Assembly (NCBI GenBank): GCA_963818645.1
Contig: CAWFTF010000009.1
Location: 72,921-136,920, forward strand
Source of the DNA: Gp6-AA40 sp963818645
Lineage (GTDB): Bacteria > Acidobacteriota > Vicinamibacteria > Vicinamibacterales > UBA2999
DNA length: 64,000 nt
Reading direction: 5' to 3'
Positions 7,650-17,583 of the stretch are shown in pieces. Under the pieces are notes generated by a model. The model ran no database searches, was not told the origin of the DNA, and worked only from the letters and a program-made list of their open reading frames with translations. The first letter of the stretch is position 1. Every line of letters starts with the position of its first letter. The position numbers were made by a program, and so were the translations under genes.

Positions 7650-10600
7650 ATGGCTCGCTTCTTCGTCAACCGTCCCATCGTTGCGATGGTGATCTCGATC
7701 ATCACCGTCCTGCTCGGCGTCGTCGCCATGAGCGGCCTGCCGATTTCGCAGTATCCCGAGGTCGTGCCGCCGATGATCCAGGTCACGACGACCTTCATCG
7801 GCGCCAGCGCCACCGACGTCGAGGCCTCGGTGGCGACGCCGCTCGAGCAGAAGATCAACGGCGTCGAGAACATGATCTACATGAAGTCAACCAACGCCAA
7901 CGACGGCACGTTGACGCTGAAGGTCTCCTTCGAGGTCGGGTCGAATCTCGACATGAACAATGTGCTGACACAGAACCGCGTGTCAGAGGGCATGCCGCAG
8001 ATGCCGCAGTCGGTGAAGAACTACGGCGTCTCGGTGAAGAAGGCGCTCGCGTTTCCGCTGCTGGTCATCTCGATCAAGTCGCCGAAGGGCACTTACGACA
8101 GCGCCTTCCTGTCGAACTACACGACCATCAACATCAACGACGCCATCGCCCGCATCCAGGGTGTCGGACAGATCAATCTGTTCGGCGGCAGCGATTACGC
8201 GATGCGCGTCTGGCTGCGTCCGGACGTCATTGGCCGGCTTGGCATCACGATCCCCGACATCGCAAACGCCATCTCCCAGCAGAACCAGTTGACCCCGGCG
8301 GGTCAGATTGGCGGGCCGCCTGCGGCCTCCGGCACGGAGTACACGTACACCGTCAAAACACAGGGGCGTCTGCTCAGCGAGGACGAATTCGCGAACATCA
8401 TCGTCCGCACGAATCCCGATGGGTCCGAGGTTCGACTCAAGGACATCGCACGGCTCGAGCTGGGAACGATGCTCTACAACTCCTTAGGCCGCCACGACGG
8501 CACGCCGTCGGCCGTCATCGCGGTCTTCCAGATTCCCGGCACCAACGCGCTCGACGTCGCCAACCGCATCAAGGCGACGATGGAAGACCTGAAGCAGCGC
8601 TTCCCTCGGGATATGGATTACCTGGTCTCGCTGGATACGACGCTGCCGGTGACCGAGGGGATCGTGGAAATCGAGCACACGCTGTTCGAAGCGGTGGGGC
8701 TCGTCATCATCGTCGTCTTCATCTTCCTGCAGAACTGGCGAGCGACGCTCATTCCGCTGCTCACCGTCCCGGTGTCGCTGGTCGGCGCTTTCATGTTCTT
8801 CCCGCTGCTCGGCTTCTCGATCAACGTGCTCTCGTTGCTCGGACTGGTGCTCGCCATCGGCATCGTCGTTGACGATGCGATTGTCGTAGTCGAAGCGGTG
8901 ATGCACCACATCGAGCATGGGATGGCGCCGAAGGAGGCGACGATCAAAGCGATGGAGGAGGTCTCAGGCCCGGTCGTCGCCATCGGCCTCATCCTGGCGG
9001 CGGTGTTCGTGCCCGTTGGCTTCATGGGCGGCATCACCGGTCTGCTCTACCAGCAGTTTGCGATCACGATTGCGATCTCCGTGCTGCTGTCGGTCATCAA
9101 CGCGCTCACACTGAGCCCGGCGCTCGCGGCGCTGCTGCTCAAGCCGGCCACGGGCAAGAAATCATTCCTGACACCGTTCTACAACGGCTTCAACCGCGTG
9201 TTTGGCTGGTCGACGGACCGCTACGTCAGTTTTGCCGGCATCCTCGCTCGAAAGATGGTCCGCAGCCTCGCCTTCATCGGCATCCTGTGCTACGTCACCT
9301 TCATGCTGGTCCAGCGGATCCCGGGCGGCTTCGTGCCTGAAGAAGATCAGGGCTATCTGCTGGTGAACGCCTTACTGCCGGATGCGGCATCCCTCGAGCG
9401 CACCGATGCCGTCATGAAGAAGGCCGAGGCGATCCTGGAGAAGAACGAGGCGATCGAAGGCTTCAACACGATTACCGGCTACTCGTTGCTGACGGGCGCC
9501 TACTCGTCGAACATGGGCTTCTTCTTCGTGCAGCTCAAACCGTGGGAGGAGCGCACCACTGAGGAAGCGCATGCCAATGGCGTGGTCGCGGCGCTCAACC
9601 GCGCGTTCGCGCAGGGCATCCCGGAAGCGGGTGTGGTGGCCTTCGGTCCCCCCGCCATTCCTGGCCTTGGCACGGGGGCTGGCTTCACGATGGAGCTCCA
9701 GGACCGCAGTGGTGGAGCGCCGGATTACCTGGCGCAGCAGGCCGCGCGCTTCATGGAGGCCGCCAGAAAGCGTCCGGAGATCGGGCGAATCAACACGCTC
9801 TACCGCGCCACGGTGCCGCAGATCTTCGCCGACATCGACCGGAGCAAGGTTCTGAAGTCGGGCGTCCCGTTGAACGACGTCAATACGACCCTCGGGGCGC
9901 TGCTCGGCAGCTCTTACATCAACGACTTCAACCGTTTTGGCCGCGTGTACAAGGTGTATCTGCAGGCCGAGCCGGAGTTCCGCCAGGATCCGAAGCAGCT
10001 CGGGCTCTTCTACGTGAAGAACCAGAAGGGCGGCATGGTCCCGCTCGATACTCTCCTGTCGACCGGGCCGAGCAACGGACCAGAGTTCACCAACCGGTTC
10101 AATCTATTCCGGACAGCGGAGATCACAGGCGTGCCTGCGACGGGCTTCTCGTCAGCGCAGGCGCTCGATGCCCTCGAAGAAACGGCGCGCGCAACGCTTC
10201 CGCCGGACGTGACCTTCGACTGGGCCGATTTGTCGTTCCAGGAACGCCGGGCCCCTGGTGTGGCCACGGTGTTCGCGCTCGCGATCTTCCTCGTGTTCCT
10301 CATCCTCGCGGCGCAGTACGAGAGCTGGGGTCTGCCCTTCAGTGTGTTGCTGGGGACGCCGTTTGCCGCGTTTGGCGCGTATCTCGGCCTCTACCTCGCG
10401 CGGCAGTTCATGGGGCCGAGTTACGTGAACAACGTCTTCGCGCAGATCGGACTGATCATGCTCATCGGTCTGGCGGCGAAGAACGCGATCCTGATCGTCG
10501 AGTTCGCGAAGATGGAGCTCGAGGCGGGGAAACCGCTCATGGAGGCAACGATGTCGGCCGCGAAGCTGCGCTTCCGCCCGATTCTGATGACGGCCTTTGC

Positions 10601-10841
10601 GTTCATCCTCGGTGTCGTACCGCTGCTGACCGCGACCGGCGCAGGCGCCGAAGGGCGCAAGGTCATGGGAATGACCGTCTTCGCGGGCATGCTCGTCGCG
10701 ACCATTCTCGGCGTGTGTCTGATTCCGATGCTGTTCGTCTTCGTCGAGAAGGTGACCGGTGGGTCGAAGAAGCATGCAGCGGCAACTCCGGCCGTGCCGC
10801 CTCAGTCGCTGGCGACCGAGCACGGACAGGGGAGCCACTGA
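7650..10841 (+). CDS. RND multidrug efflux transporter, HAE1 family (AcrB/MexB type)
   Basis: Inner-membrane proton-driven drug pump, 1063 residues, the usual size. The first helix (ARFFVNRPIVAMVIS) is typical of HAE1 pumps. The TM4 proton-relay pair is present (VVDDAIVV, Asp 408 and 409), as is the partner Lys in TM10 (LAAKNAILIVEF, about residue 944). Two large periplasmic loops and 12 helices are inferred from the duplicated layout. The frame is intact throughout, in contrast to several neighbours. The order adaptor-pump-outer-membrane factor is the classical mex/acr-oprM arrangement. The substrate range cannot be read from sequence. Confidence 0.98.
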   Translation: MARFFVNRPIVAMVISIITVLLGVVAMSGLPISQYPEVVPPMIQVTTTFIGASATDVEASVATPLEQKINGVENMIYMKSTNANDGTLTLKVSFEVGSNLDMNNVLTQNRVSEGMPQMPQSVKNYGVSVKKALAFPLLVISIKSPKGTYDSAFLSNYTTININDAIARIQGVGQINLFGGSDYAMRVWLRPDVIGRLGITIPDIANAISQQNQLTPAGQIGGPPAASGTEYTYTVKTQGRLLSEDEFANIIVRTNPDGSEVRLKDIARLELGTMLYNSLGRHDGTPSAVIAVFQIPGTNALDVANRIKATMEDLKQRFPRDMDYLVSLDTTLPVTEGIVEIEHTLFEAVGLVIIVVFIFLQNWRATLIPLLTVPVSLVGAFMFFPLLGFSINVLSLLGLVLAIGIVVDDAIVVVEAVMHHIEHGMAPKEATIKAMEEVSGPVVAIGLILAAVFVPVGFMGGITGLLYQQFAITIAISVLLSVINALTLSPALAALLLKPATGKKSFLTPFYNGFNRVFGWSTDRYVSFAGILARKMVRSLAFIGILCYVTFMLVQRIPGGFVPEEDQGYLLVNALLPDAASLERTDAVMKKAEAILEKNEAIEGFNTITGYSLLTGAYSSNMGFFFVQLKPWEERTTEEAHANGVVAALNRAFAQGIPEAGVVAFGPPAIPGLGTGAGFTMELQDRSGGAPDYLAQQAARFMEAARKRPEIGRINTLYRATVPQIFADIDRSKVLKSGVPLNDVNTTLGALLGSSYINDFNRFGRVYKVYLQAEPEFRQDPKQLGLFYVKNQKGGMVPLDTLLSTGPSNGPEFTNRFNLFRTAEITGVPATGFSSAQALDALEETARATLPPDVTFDWADLSFQERRAPGVATVFALAIFLVFLILAAQYESWGLPFSVLLGTPFAAFGAYLGLYLARQFMGPSYVNNVFAQIGLIMLIGLAAKNAILIVEFAKMELEAGKPLMEATMSAAKLRFRPILMTAFAFILGVVPLLTATGAGAEGRKVMGMTVFAGMLVATILGVCLIPMLFVFVEKVTGGSKKHAAATPAVPPQSLATEHGQGSH

Positions 10842-10842
10842 G

Positions 10843-12255
10843 ATGCTCACCGCCGCGTCTGCACGGCTCTTCGGACTCGTCACGGTTGCGTGTGTGTCGG
10901 CCGGATGTCTCCTCGGCCCCAACTACCAGCGGCCGGAGCTTGCGAGCCCGCAGCAGTTCCGCTTCGTTGAAGGCGCGCAGGCGGAGTCGCTGGCCGACGC
11001 GCCCTGGTTCAGTGTGTTCGAGGATCCGGCGCTGCAGGACCTGATCAAGACCGCGATCTCGAACAACCTCGATCTCCGCGCCGCCGTGGCGCGTGTCGAG
11101 GAGATGCGCGCACGTGCCGGCATCGCGAAGTCGTACCTGTATCCGCAGGTCGACGGTGCCGCCAGCTATCGCGGTCGCGGAGCGACGAGCGCGCAGCCGG
11201 ACGAGACCGACGACGAGGACACGTTCCACCAGAACACGAGTTACGGATTCCAGTTGGGGTGGGAACTCGATCTATTCGGCAAGCTCCGGCGGCAGAACGA
11301 AGCTGCGTTGGCCCTGGCGCTGGCAAGTGAGCAGGCGCGACGAGGCGTGATGGTGACGCTCGTCGGCGACGTCGCGGCAAGTTACTTCCTGCTGCGTGAG
11401 CTCGACGTTCAACTCGTGATCGCCCGCCAGACGCTCGACATCAACGATCAGACCGTCACCTACTTTCAGAATCGACTCGACGGAGGCGTCTCGAACCGGC
11501 TGGAGGTCGATCGCATCCGCGCGTTGCGCGCGCGGACGGCCGCCGCGATTCCCCAACTCGAGCAACAGATCGCGACGGTCGAGAACGAGATCTCGCTGCT
11601 CCTCGGCCGACCACCGAGTGCGATCGCGCGCGGGCCTGCTGCTCCTGATGCGCCGCTGCCACCACAGGTTCCTCCAGGCCTTCCTACGTCCTTGCTGGAG
11701 CGCCGGCCGGATGTCACCGAAGCCGAGCAGTTCCTGGTGGCCGCGAACGCCGACATCGGCGTCGCCAAGGCGATGTTCTATCCAACGATCAGCCTGACCG
11801 GATTTCTGGGCGGCGTCAGCGGCGATCTCACAACCTTCCTCGGTGGCAGTGGCGGCATCTGGTCAGTGGGCGCTGGGCTTCTACAACCGATCTATCAAGG
11901 GGGTCGTCTGCGCCGGAACAGCGAGGTCGCACAGGCGCGATTCGACCAGGCACTCGCCATGTATCAGAAGGCCGCTCTCAACGGCTATCGAGAAGTGGCC
12001 GATGCGCTGGTGACGATTCAGAAGCTGGCCGAGGAGCGCGTGCAGCATGAAGCTGGTGTGATCGTCCTCGTGGATGCCGCCGACCTCGCGCGCGCCCGCT
12101 ACGATTCCGGGCTCGCCAGCTACATCGAGATCCTGACGGCCGACCAGGACCTGTTCGAGCAGCAGTTGCGCCTCGCGCAGACGCGTGGGGAGGAATTCCG
12201 GGCGCGCGCAGAGCTTTATCGGGCGCTCGGCGGCGGATGGCAGCCACAACCGTAA
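10843..12255 (+). CDS. Outer-membrane efflux factor lipoprotein (OprM/NodT type)
   Basis: TolC-family outer-membrane channel, 470 residues from ATG 10843 (one base after the pump stop). An earlier in-frame start at 10759 would lie inside the pump gene and is rejected. The lipoprotein signal ends at Cys 22 (VSAGC), followed by GPNYQRPEL, typical of the NodT/OprM group. Two TolC repeats are visible, with long helices rich in Ala/Gln/Glu and the family elements LGWELDLFGKLRR and LLERRPDV. It completes the tripartite pump. Confidence 0.96.
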   Translation: MLTAASARLFGLVTVACVSAGCLLGPNYQRPELASPQQFRFVEGAQAESLADAPWFSVFEDPALQDLIKTAISNNLDLRAAVARVEEMRARAGIAKSYLYPQVDGAASYRGRGATSAQPDETDDEDTFHQNTSYGFQLGWELDLFGKLRRQNEAALALALASEQARRGVMVTLVGDVAASYFLLRELDVQLVIARQTLDINDQTVTYFQNRLDGGVSNRLEVDRIRALRARTAAAIPQLEQQIATVENEISLLLGRPPSAIARGPAAPDAPLPPQVPPGLPTSLLERRPDVTEAEQFLVAANADIGVAKAMFYPTISLTGFLGGVSGDLTTFLGGSGGIWSVGAGLLQPIYQGGRLRRNSEVAQARFDQALAMYQKAALNGYREVADALVTIQKLAEERVQHEAGVIVLVDAADLARARYDSGLASYIEILTADQDLFEQQLRLAQTRGEEFRARAELYRALGGGWQPQP

Positions 12256-12273
12256 CCGCGAGGAACGAGACCG

Positions 12274-13059
12274 ATGGCGAAGCTGAAAGGCAAGGACTAC
12301 GCGAAAGAACTCATCAAGCTGCAGGCCGAGCTCTGCGTGCTACAGGAGTGGGTCAAGGCGAAAGGCCTGAGGGTCATCGTCCTCTTCGAAGGGCGTGACG
12401 CGGCCGGGAAGGGCGGGACCATCAAGGCGATCACCGAGCGCGTGAGCCCACGCGTGTTTCGCCTCATCGCGCTGCCGGCTCCCTCCGATCGCGAGAAGAG
12501 CCAGATGTACATGCAACGGTACATGGCGCACTTTCCAGCGGCAGGAGAGATCGTCATCTTCGATCGCAGCTGGTACAACCGGGCCGGCGTTGAGCGTGTC
12601 ATGGGCTTCTGTACCAAGGATCAGTACGAACGCTTTCTCGAGCTGTGTCCGGCGTTCGAGGAACACATGGTCAAGAACGCCGGAATCATCCTGATCAAGT
12701 TCTGGCTCGAAGTCGGCAACAAGGAACAGGAGCGCCGGTTCAAGGCGCGCATGACCGATCCGCTGCGGCAGTGGAAGTTGAGCAACATGGACCTGCCGTC
12801 ACGCGCCAAGTGGTACGAGTATTCGATCGCCCGTGATGCCATGCTGAAGGCCACCGATACCAAGTTCGCCCCTTGGTACATCGTCAGGTCGGACGACAAG
12901 AAGCGCGCGCGCCTCAACGTCATCGCGCATCTGCTGAAGCAGATTCCGTACAAGCAGGTCGAGAGGGATAAGGTCAAGCTGCCAAGCCGGTCGAAGAAGC
13001 ACGCCTACGACGACGAGGCGACGCTGGCCAATCGCAAGTTCGTGCCCGAGGTCTATTGA
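12274..13059 (+). CDS. ppk2: Polyphosphate kinase 2 (PPK2)
   Basis: PPK2-family phosphotransferase (261 residues), a P-loop kinase fold that uses polyphosphate to phosphorylate nucleoside phosphates (or the reverse). Walker A is FEGRDAAGKGGTIK (about residues 38-52), the Walker B region is FDRSWYNRAG, and the lid region includes ARMTDPLRQWKLSNMD. Length and motifs fit the single-domain class I group. It begins 18 bases after the efflux factor stop with a GAGG-type ribosome site. The following mechanosensitive channel suggests a stress-related context, which is inference. The direction and nucleotide preference cannot be told from sequence. Confidence 0.93.
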   Translation: MAKLKGKDYAKELIKLQAELCVLQEWVKAKGLRVIVLFEGRDAAGKGGTIKAITERVSPRVFRLIALPAPSDREKSQMYMQRYMAHFPAAGEIVIFDRSWYNRAGVERVMGFCTKDQYERFLELCPAFEEHMVKNAGIILIKFWLEVGNKEQERRFKARMTDPLRQWKLSNMDLPSRAKWYEYSIARDAMLKATDTKFAPWYIVRSDDKKRARLNVIAHLLKQIPYKQVERDKVKLPSRSKKHAYDDEATLANRKFVPEVY

Positions 13060-13088
13060 CGAACGGGTGGTCGTGGAGGCCGGCGCCG

Positions 13089-14748
13089 ATGTCCAGAACC
13101 CCATGGACCACACGAATCACCGCCGGCGCACTGCTGGCGTGTGCGCTCTTCGCCAACGCGGCAGGCGCGCAGGCACCGGCCGCGCAACAGCCGCCACCGT
13201 CGATGGTTGCCGCGGTTCTCAGCGCCGAACGCTCCGGTGAGCCATTCACCCTCACCTACTTCAATCGGCCGATCGTCGTCCTCCGGGCGAGCGTCCTCGG
13301 CCGGCCGCCGGCCCAGCGGGCCGCGATCGCCGTTCAAGTGCTCGACGATCTGGTGGCAGCGCGGTCGACCGACCCGGTCGAATCCCGTACGCTCGAAGGG
13401 GGCGCCGCGCTGATCTTCGTCGGCTCGAGAGTGGTGGTCGGGTTGGCGCCACCCGACATCGACGAACTGGCCGGCGAAACAATCGAAGGCGTCACCGAGC
13501 GGACCGTGCTCGCGTCTGCGGCAGGCGTTTGCGGAAGCGGCCGAAGCGCACACGCCGATCGAACTGCTGCGCGCGGGAACCATCGCGACGGTCACGCTTG
13601 CCGTGGGCGTGCTGGTGCTGTGGGCCGTCGGCAGAGCCCGTCGTGTCGTAGGCGCGAAACTGGTTGCGGTGTCCGAATCCACGATGGCCAAAACCGGCCT
13701 TGCCGATCTGGACACTCTGCGGGCGTCGCGCGTGCTCGATTTCCAGCGCGGACTCGTGACCGTGGCGATGATCGGCCTGCAACTCGTCATCGTCTACGGC
13801 ATCGTCGGTTTCATCCTCGGGCTGTTTCCCTACACCCGTCCGTGGGGCGAGTCGCTGAGCGGATTCCTGCTCAGCACGATCGAGAATTTGGCGCTCAGGG
13901 CGGTGCATGCCATTCCCGGCCTGTTCACCGTCGCACTCGTTCTGCTGATCGCACGCGTCGTGGTTCGGCTCATCGGCGTGTGGTTTCACTCGATCGAGCA
14001 GGGTCGCATCAAGCTCGACTGGATCTACCCGGAGACCGCTCAACCCACGCGCCGCATCCTGACAACCCTCGTGTGGGTGTTTGCCGTCATCGTGGCGTAT
14101 CCGTACGTGCCCGGAAGCGAGACGGATGCCTTCAAAGGCGTCAGCGTCTTCCTCGGCCTCATGCTGACGCTGGGATCGAGTGGTCTCGTCAACCAGATCG
14201 TCAGCGGCTTCACCGTGACCTACTCACGCGCCCTGCGCCTCGGCGACTACGTGCGCATCGGTGACGTGGAGGGGACGGTGGTCCATCTCGGCGTTCTCTC
14301 TACCAAGATCAAGACACTCCAGCAGGAGGAGACGACGATCCCCAACGCGGTCGTTGCCTCACAGGTGGCCACTGACTATTCGCGGTTTGCCGATACCGAA
14401 GGCGTGTACACCGCCACGTCGGTGACCATCGGCTACGACGTGCCATGGCGCCAGGTGCACTCGCTGCTGCTGCTCGCGGCAGAGCGAACCTCTGGTCTTC
14501 GGCGCCACCCGAAACCGCGCGTGTTCCAGACAGCGCTCCAGGACTTCTACGTGCAGTACACCCTGTGGGTGTCGCTCGAGCGCCAAGAGTCGCGGATCGT
14601 CACGCTCGACGCGCTGCACGCCAACATTCAGGACCTGTTCAACGAGTACGGCGTCCAGATCATGTCGCCGAACTACATGCTCGATCCCGCCGCGCCGAAG
14701 GTGGTGGCGAAGAACGACTGGTTCGCAGCGCCGGCACGGCAGGACTAG
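13089..14748 (+). CDS. MscS-family mechanosensitive ion channel (one frame break)
   Basis: Large MscS-type protein. An N-terminal signal peptide (from ATG 13089, preceded by GTGGAGG) and a periplasmic region are followed by several membrane helices, then the MscS core: the pore helix GLMLTLGSSGLVNQIVSG, the beta domain (GDYVRIGDVEGTV) and the C-terminal alpha/beta domain. The periplasmic region is in one frame to about 13509; the rest (SRLRQAFAEAAEAH onwards) is in the next. Removing one base near 13509 gives 552 residues with no internal stop. Its 3' end overlaps the convergent asparaginase frame by 89 bases. Confidence 0.88.
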
Positions 14749-15880
14749 CCGTCCTCGCAGGCCGCAGCGCGGCAAGCGTCACCAGCCCCGACTCGAATAT
14801 CTCGAGCATCAGGTACTCGTCGAAATATCGTTGAATCTGTTTCAGGTCCGTCGTCTTCGTCAGTGCCAGGCGAAGCAGGACGCGCGCTTTCTGTGGGTTG
14901 TGTTCGAGCGACGCGACGAACCCCAGTTCGTCGTCGTTCAGCTCCACGTTGCGACCGACTCGCCCGGTAAGCACACGCGACGATCGCACGGAGACGATCC
15001 CTTTCTTCGCTTGCGCGGCGAGCGCCTTCACAGCCGGCTCCGTCATGTTGCCGTTACCCACGCCCGCGATGACGAGCCCCTTGGCGCCGGCCGCCACCGC
15101 GGCGTCGATGAGCGCGCCGTCCATGTTCTCGTAGGCCATGATGATGTCGACACGCGGCAGGGTCGTGACACCGTCGAGCGAGAACTCCGAGTTCACGGTG
15201 TTCCGGCCCACCCCGCCGCGATAGAACTCGACTTCACCGTAGGCCACTGTGCCAATCAACCCTCGGACCGGCGACATGAACGTCTGCACGGCAGTCGTGC
15301 TGGTCTTGGTCAGCGAAGACGCGCCGTGGATCCAGTCGTTGACGACCACGAGCACGCCGCGCTCGGAGGCGTCCTTGTTCGCGGCGACCGCGACCGCGTT
15401 GAAGAAGTTGAGCGGACCATCGGCCGACAACGCTGTCGATGGACGCATCGCCGCAGTCAGCACGACAGGCTTCCTCGACTTCACGACGAGGTTGAGGAAG
15501 TAGGCCGTCTCTTCGATCGTGTCAGTCCCGTGGGTGATGACGATGCCGGCCACATCGGACATCGCCGCGAGCTCATTGACGCGTCGGGCCAGCTTGAGCC
15601 AGACCTCGTCGTTCATGTCCTGCGATCCGATATTGGAGATCTGCTCCCCCCGGAGCGTGGCGACCTTCTTCGCCTGAGGCACCGCGGCGAGCAACTGATC
15701 GACGCCGACCTGGCCCGACTTGTAGGCCGCCTGAACGTCGCTACCCGCAGCGCCCGCGATCGTGCCGCCCGTGGCGAGCACGACGACGGTGGGAAGCGGC
15801 TGTTGCGCACCGGTCCCACCGCTCGTCGCCAGAACGACGATCAAGACCAGGACTCCAGGCATCGTTTGTCGCTTCAACAT
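14660..15880 (-). CDS. ansB: Type II (periplasmic) L-asparaginase
   Basis: Hydrolyses L-asparagine to L-aspartate and ammonia, here in the periplasm. From ATG 15880 (preceded by GGAGGAAGTC) a signal peptide ends in GTGAQ. The first catalytic Thr lies in VLATGGTIAG and the second active-site block is VITHGTDTIEETA, both diagnostic. The usual C-terminus (FDEY) is followed by an unusual ~40-residue Arg/Ala/Ser-rich tail that overlaps the convergent channel gene by 89 bases. The tail may reflect a lost stop or another frame error. It is the last gene of the aspartate operon, 17 bases after the AspT-type exchanger. Confidence 0.95.
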   Translation of the reverse strand: MLKRQTMPGVLVLIVVLATSGGTGAQQPLPTVVVLATGGTIAGAAGSDVQAAYKSGQVGVDQLLAAVPQAKKVATLRGEQISNIGSQDMNDEVWLKLARRVNELAAMSDVAGIVITHGTDTIEETAYFLNLVVKSRKPVVLTAAMRPSTALSADGPLNFFNAVAVAANKDASERGVLVVVNDWIHGASSLTKTSTTAVQTFMSPVRGLIGTVAYGEVEFYRGGVGRNTVNSEFSLDGVTTLPRVDIIMAYENMDGALIDAAVAAGAKGLVIAGVGNGNMTEPAVKALAAQAKKGIVSVRSSRVLTGRVGRNVELNDDELGFVASLEHNPQKARVLLRLALTKTTDLKQIQRYFDEYLMLEIFESGLVTLAALRPARTASPAVPALRTSRSSPPPSARRDRACSSAT

Positions 15881-15897
15881 GACTTCCTCCTGCCTCT

Positions 15898-17580
15898 CTA
15901 CCGAGTGAGCATGACAATGACGGGGCCCCAGGCCGTCAAGAGGATGTTCCCGATGGCGTAGGGCACTGTGTATCCCAGAACAGGAAGCTTGCTTTGTGAT
16001 TCGTCCTGGATCGCTCGCAACGCGGCGGTTACGGTCCCCGCCCCGGCGCAGGCGCCGCACAGGATCACCGGGTTCATCTTCAGGACGTGATATCCGAACA
16101 GCAGTGCGGCGACGTGCGGCACGACCGCGACGATGAACCCGACGACCAGCAGGCTCGGTCCGGTCTCGCGAAGGCCGGAAACAAACGTCGGCCCCGCCGT
16201 CAATCCGACCACGCCGATGAAGACGGCAAGGCCAACGGTGTCGAAGATCCAGAGCGCCGGTTCGGGAATCCTGCCGAACGTCGGATACACCGAGCGCAGC
16301 CAGCCGAAGACGAGGCCCATGATGAGCGCACCTCCGCTCGCCGTGAGCGAGAGGGGGATCCCTCCGACCTCAATCGTCAACAGCCCGAAGAGACCGCCGA
16401 CGACGATGCCGAGACCGAGGAAGACGACATCCGACTCGCTGGATGGACGCTCGATGTAGCCCACTGCGCTTCCGGCGCGCTCCACGTCCCTTTGTACGCC
16501 GGTGAGCCGGAGCAGGTCGCCGCGGTTGATGATCGTCTCCGCATCGAAGGGAATCTCTTCGCCGCCGCGGATCAACTTAACGAGGACGACGCCTCGCCCG
16601 TGTCGTTCCGCCAGGACGCCGAGCGATTGTTCCGCTACATCTCGCTTCGTCACAACCGCGTCGAGCGTTGCCATCGGAAAGTCGAGGAGCGCACGGTCCT
16701 CGACTTCTTCCCGGAGGGGCAGATGTCCGCTGAGCAGTACTCGCCGCCGGGCCGCGATCGCCACGACGTCTCCTGGCTGGAGAACTGTTTCCGGCCTGGC
16801 ATCGAGGAGCGCGGCCCCGCGTCGAATGCGTTCCACGAAGACCCGCTCCGGCCTCGCGGCGCGCTCGAAATCGTCTACGGTTCGACCCGCCGAGACATCG
16901 GCGAGGCGATAGGCACGAACGCTCCACTCCTTGTACGCCAGGTGCACACTTTGATCTGAGGTCCGATCCTCCGACGACACTTGCGTCGCCAGCTTCCGGC
17001 TCTCGGCCTTCAGGTCCACCCGGAGCAGGCGGGGAGCCAGGACCGACAGAAACCAGACGATGAATCCCGTCCCAACCAGGTAGCTGACCGCGTAGGCCAC
17101 AGGGATGTTGTTCTTCAGCCTCGTCTTCTCCGCGTCCGGCAGATCGAGCCGATCGATCGTGTCGCTGGCCGTGCCGATGACGGTCGATTCGGTGAACGCC
17201 CCGGCCATGAGCCCCGCGGCCGTCCCGCTGTCATAGCCAAGCAGTCGCGCCGCCACGACAGTGGTGAGCAGACTCGTCACGCACAGCACGACCGTCAACG
17301 CGACCTGGGGTAGCGCACTTTTCCTCAGGCCCCGGAAAAATTGCGGTCCGACCTTATAGCCGGTGGCAAACAGGAAGAGCGCGAAGAAGACCGACTTGAC
17401 CGTGGGATTAACGGTGATGTCGAGTTGTCCGATGAGCACGCCCGCGATCAACGTGCCGACAACGTTCCCCAGTTTGAAAGACCCGACGCGGATCCGGCCA
17501 ATCACGAAACCTGCGGCCAGCGTCAGGAAGATCGCCAGCTCCGGGTTGTTTCGCAACGAGTTCAGCATGTAGACGACCAT
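15898..17580 (-). CDS. AspT-type aspartate/alanine exchanger family transporter
   Basis: 560-residue member of the aspartate:alanine exchanger (AAE/YidE) family. The architecture is the diagnostic one: an N-terminal membrane half, two cytosolic RCK_C/TrkA-C-like domains in the middle (about residues 205-375, for example ALLDARPETVLQPGDVV), and a second homologous membrane half. Conserved segments GAFTESTVIGTAS and GACAGAGTVTAAL are the paired half-repeat motifs. Placement between a DASS transporter and asparaginase, in an operon headed by aspartase, supports an aspartate-related substrate. It is three bases from the DASS gene. Confidence 0.9.
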   Translation of the reverse strand: MVVYMLNSLRNNPELAIFLTLAAGFVIGRIRVGSFKLGNVVGTLIAGVLIGQLDITVNPTVKSVFFALFLFATGYKVGPQFFRGLRKSALPQVALTVVLCVTSLLTTVVAARLLGYDSGTAAGLMAGAFTESTVIGTASDTIDRLDLPDAEKTRLKNNIPVAYAVSYLVGTGFIVWFLSVLAPRLLRVDLKAESRKLATQVSSEDRTSDQSVHLAYKEWSVRAYRLADVSAGRTVDDFERAARPERVFVERIRRGAALLDARPETVLQPGDVVAIAARRRVLLSGHLPLREEVEDRALLDFPMATLDAVVTKRDVAEQSLGVLAERHGRGVVLVKLIRGGEEIPFDAETIINRGDLLRLTGVQRDVERAGSAVGYIERPSSESDVVFLGLGIVVGGLFGLLTIEVGGIPLSLTASGGALIMGLVFGWLRSVYPTFGRIPEPALWIFDTVGLAVFIGVVGLTAGPTFVSGLRETGPSLLVVGFIVAVVPHVAALLFGYHVLKMNPVILCGACAGAGTVTAALRAIQDESQSKLPVLGYTVPYAIGNILLTAWGPVIVMLTR

Positions 17581-17583
17581 GGC

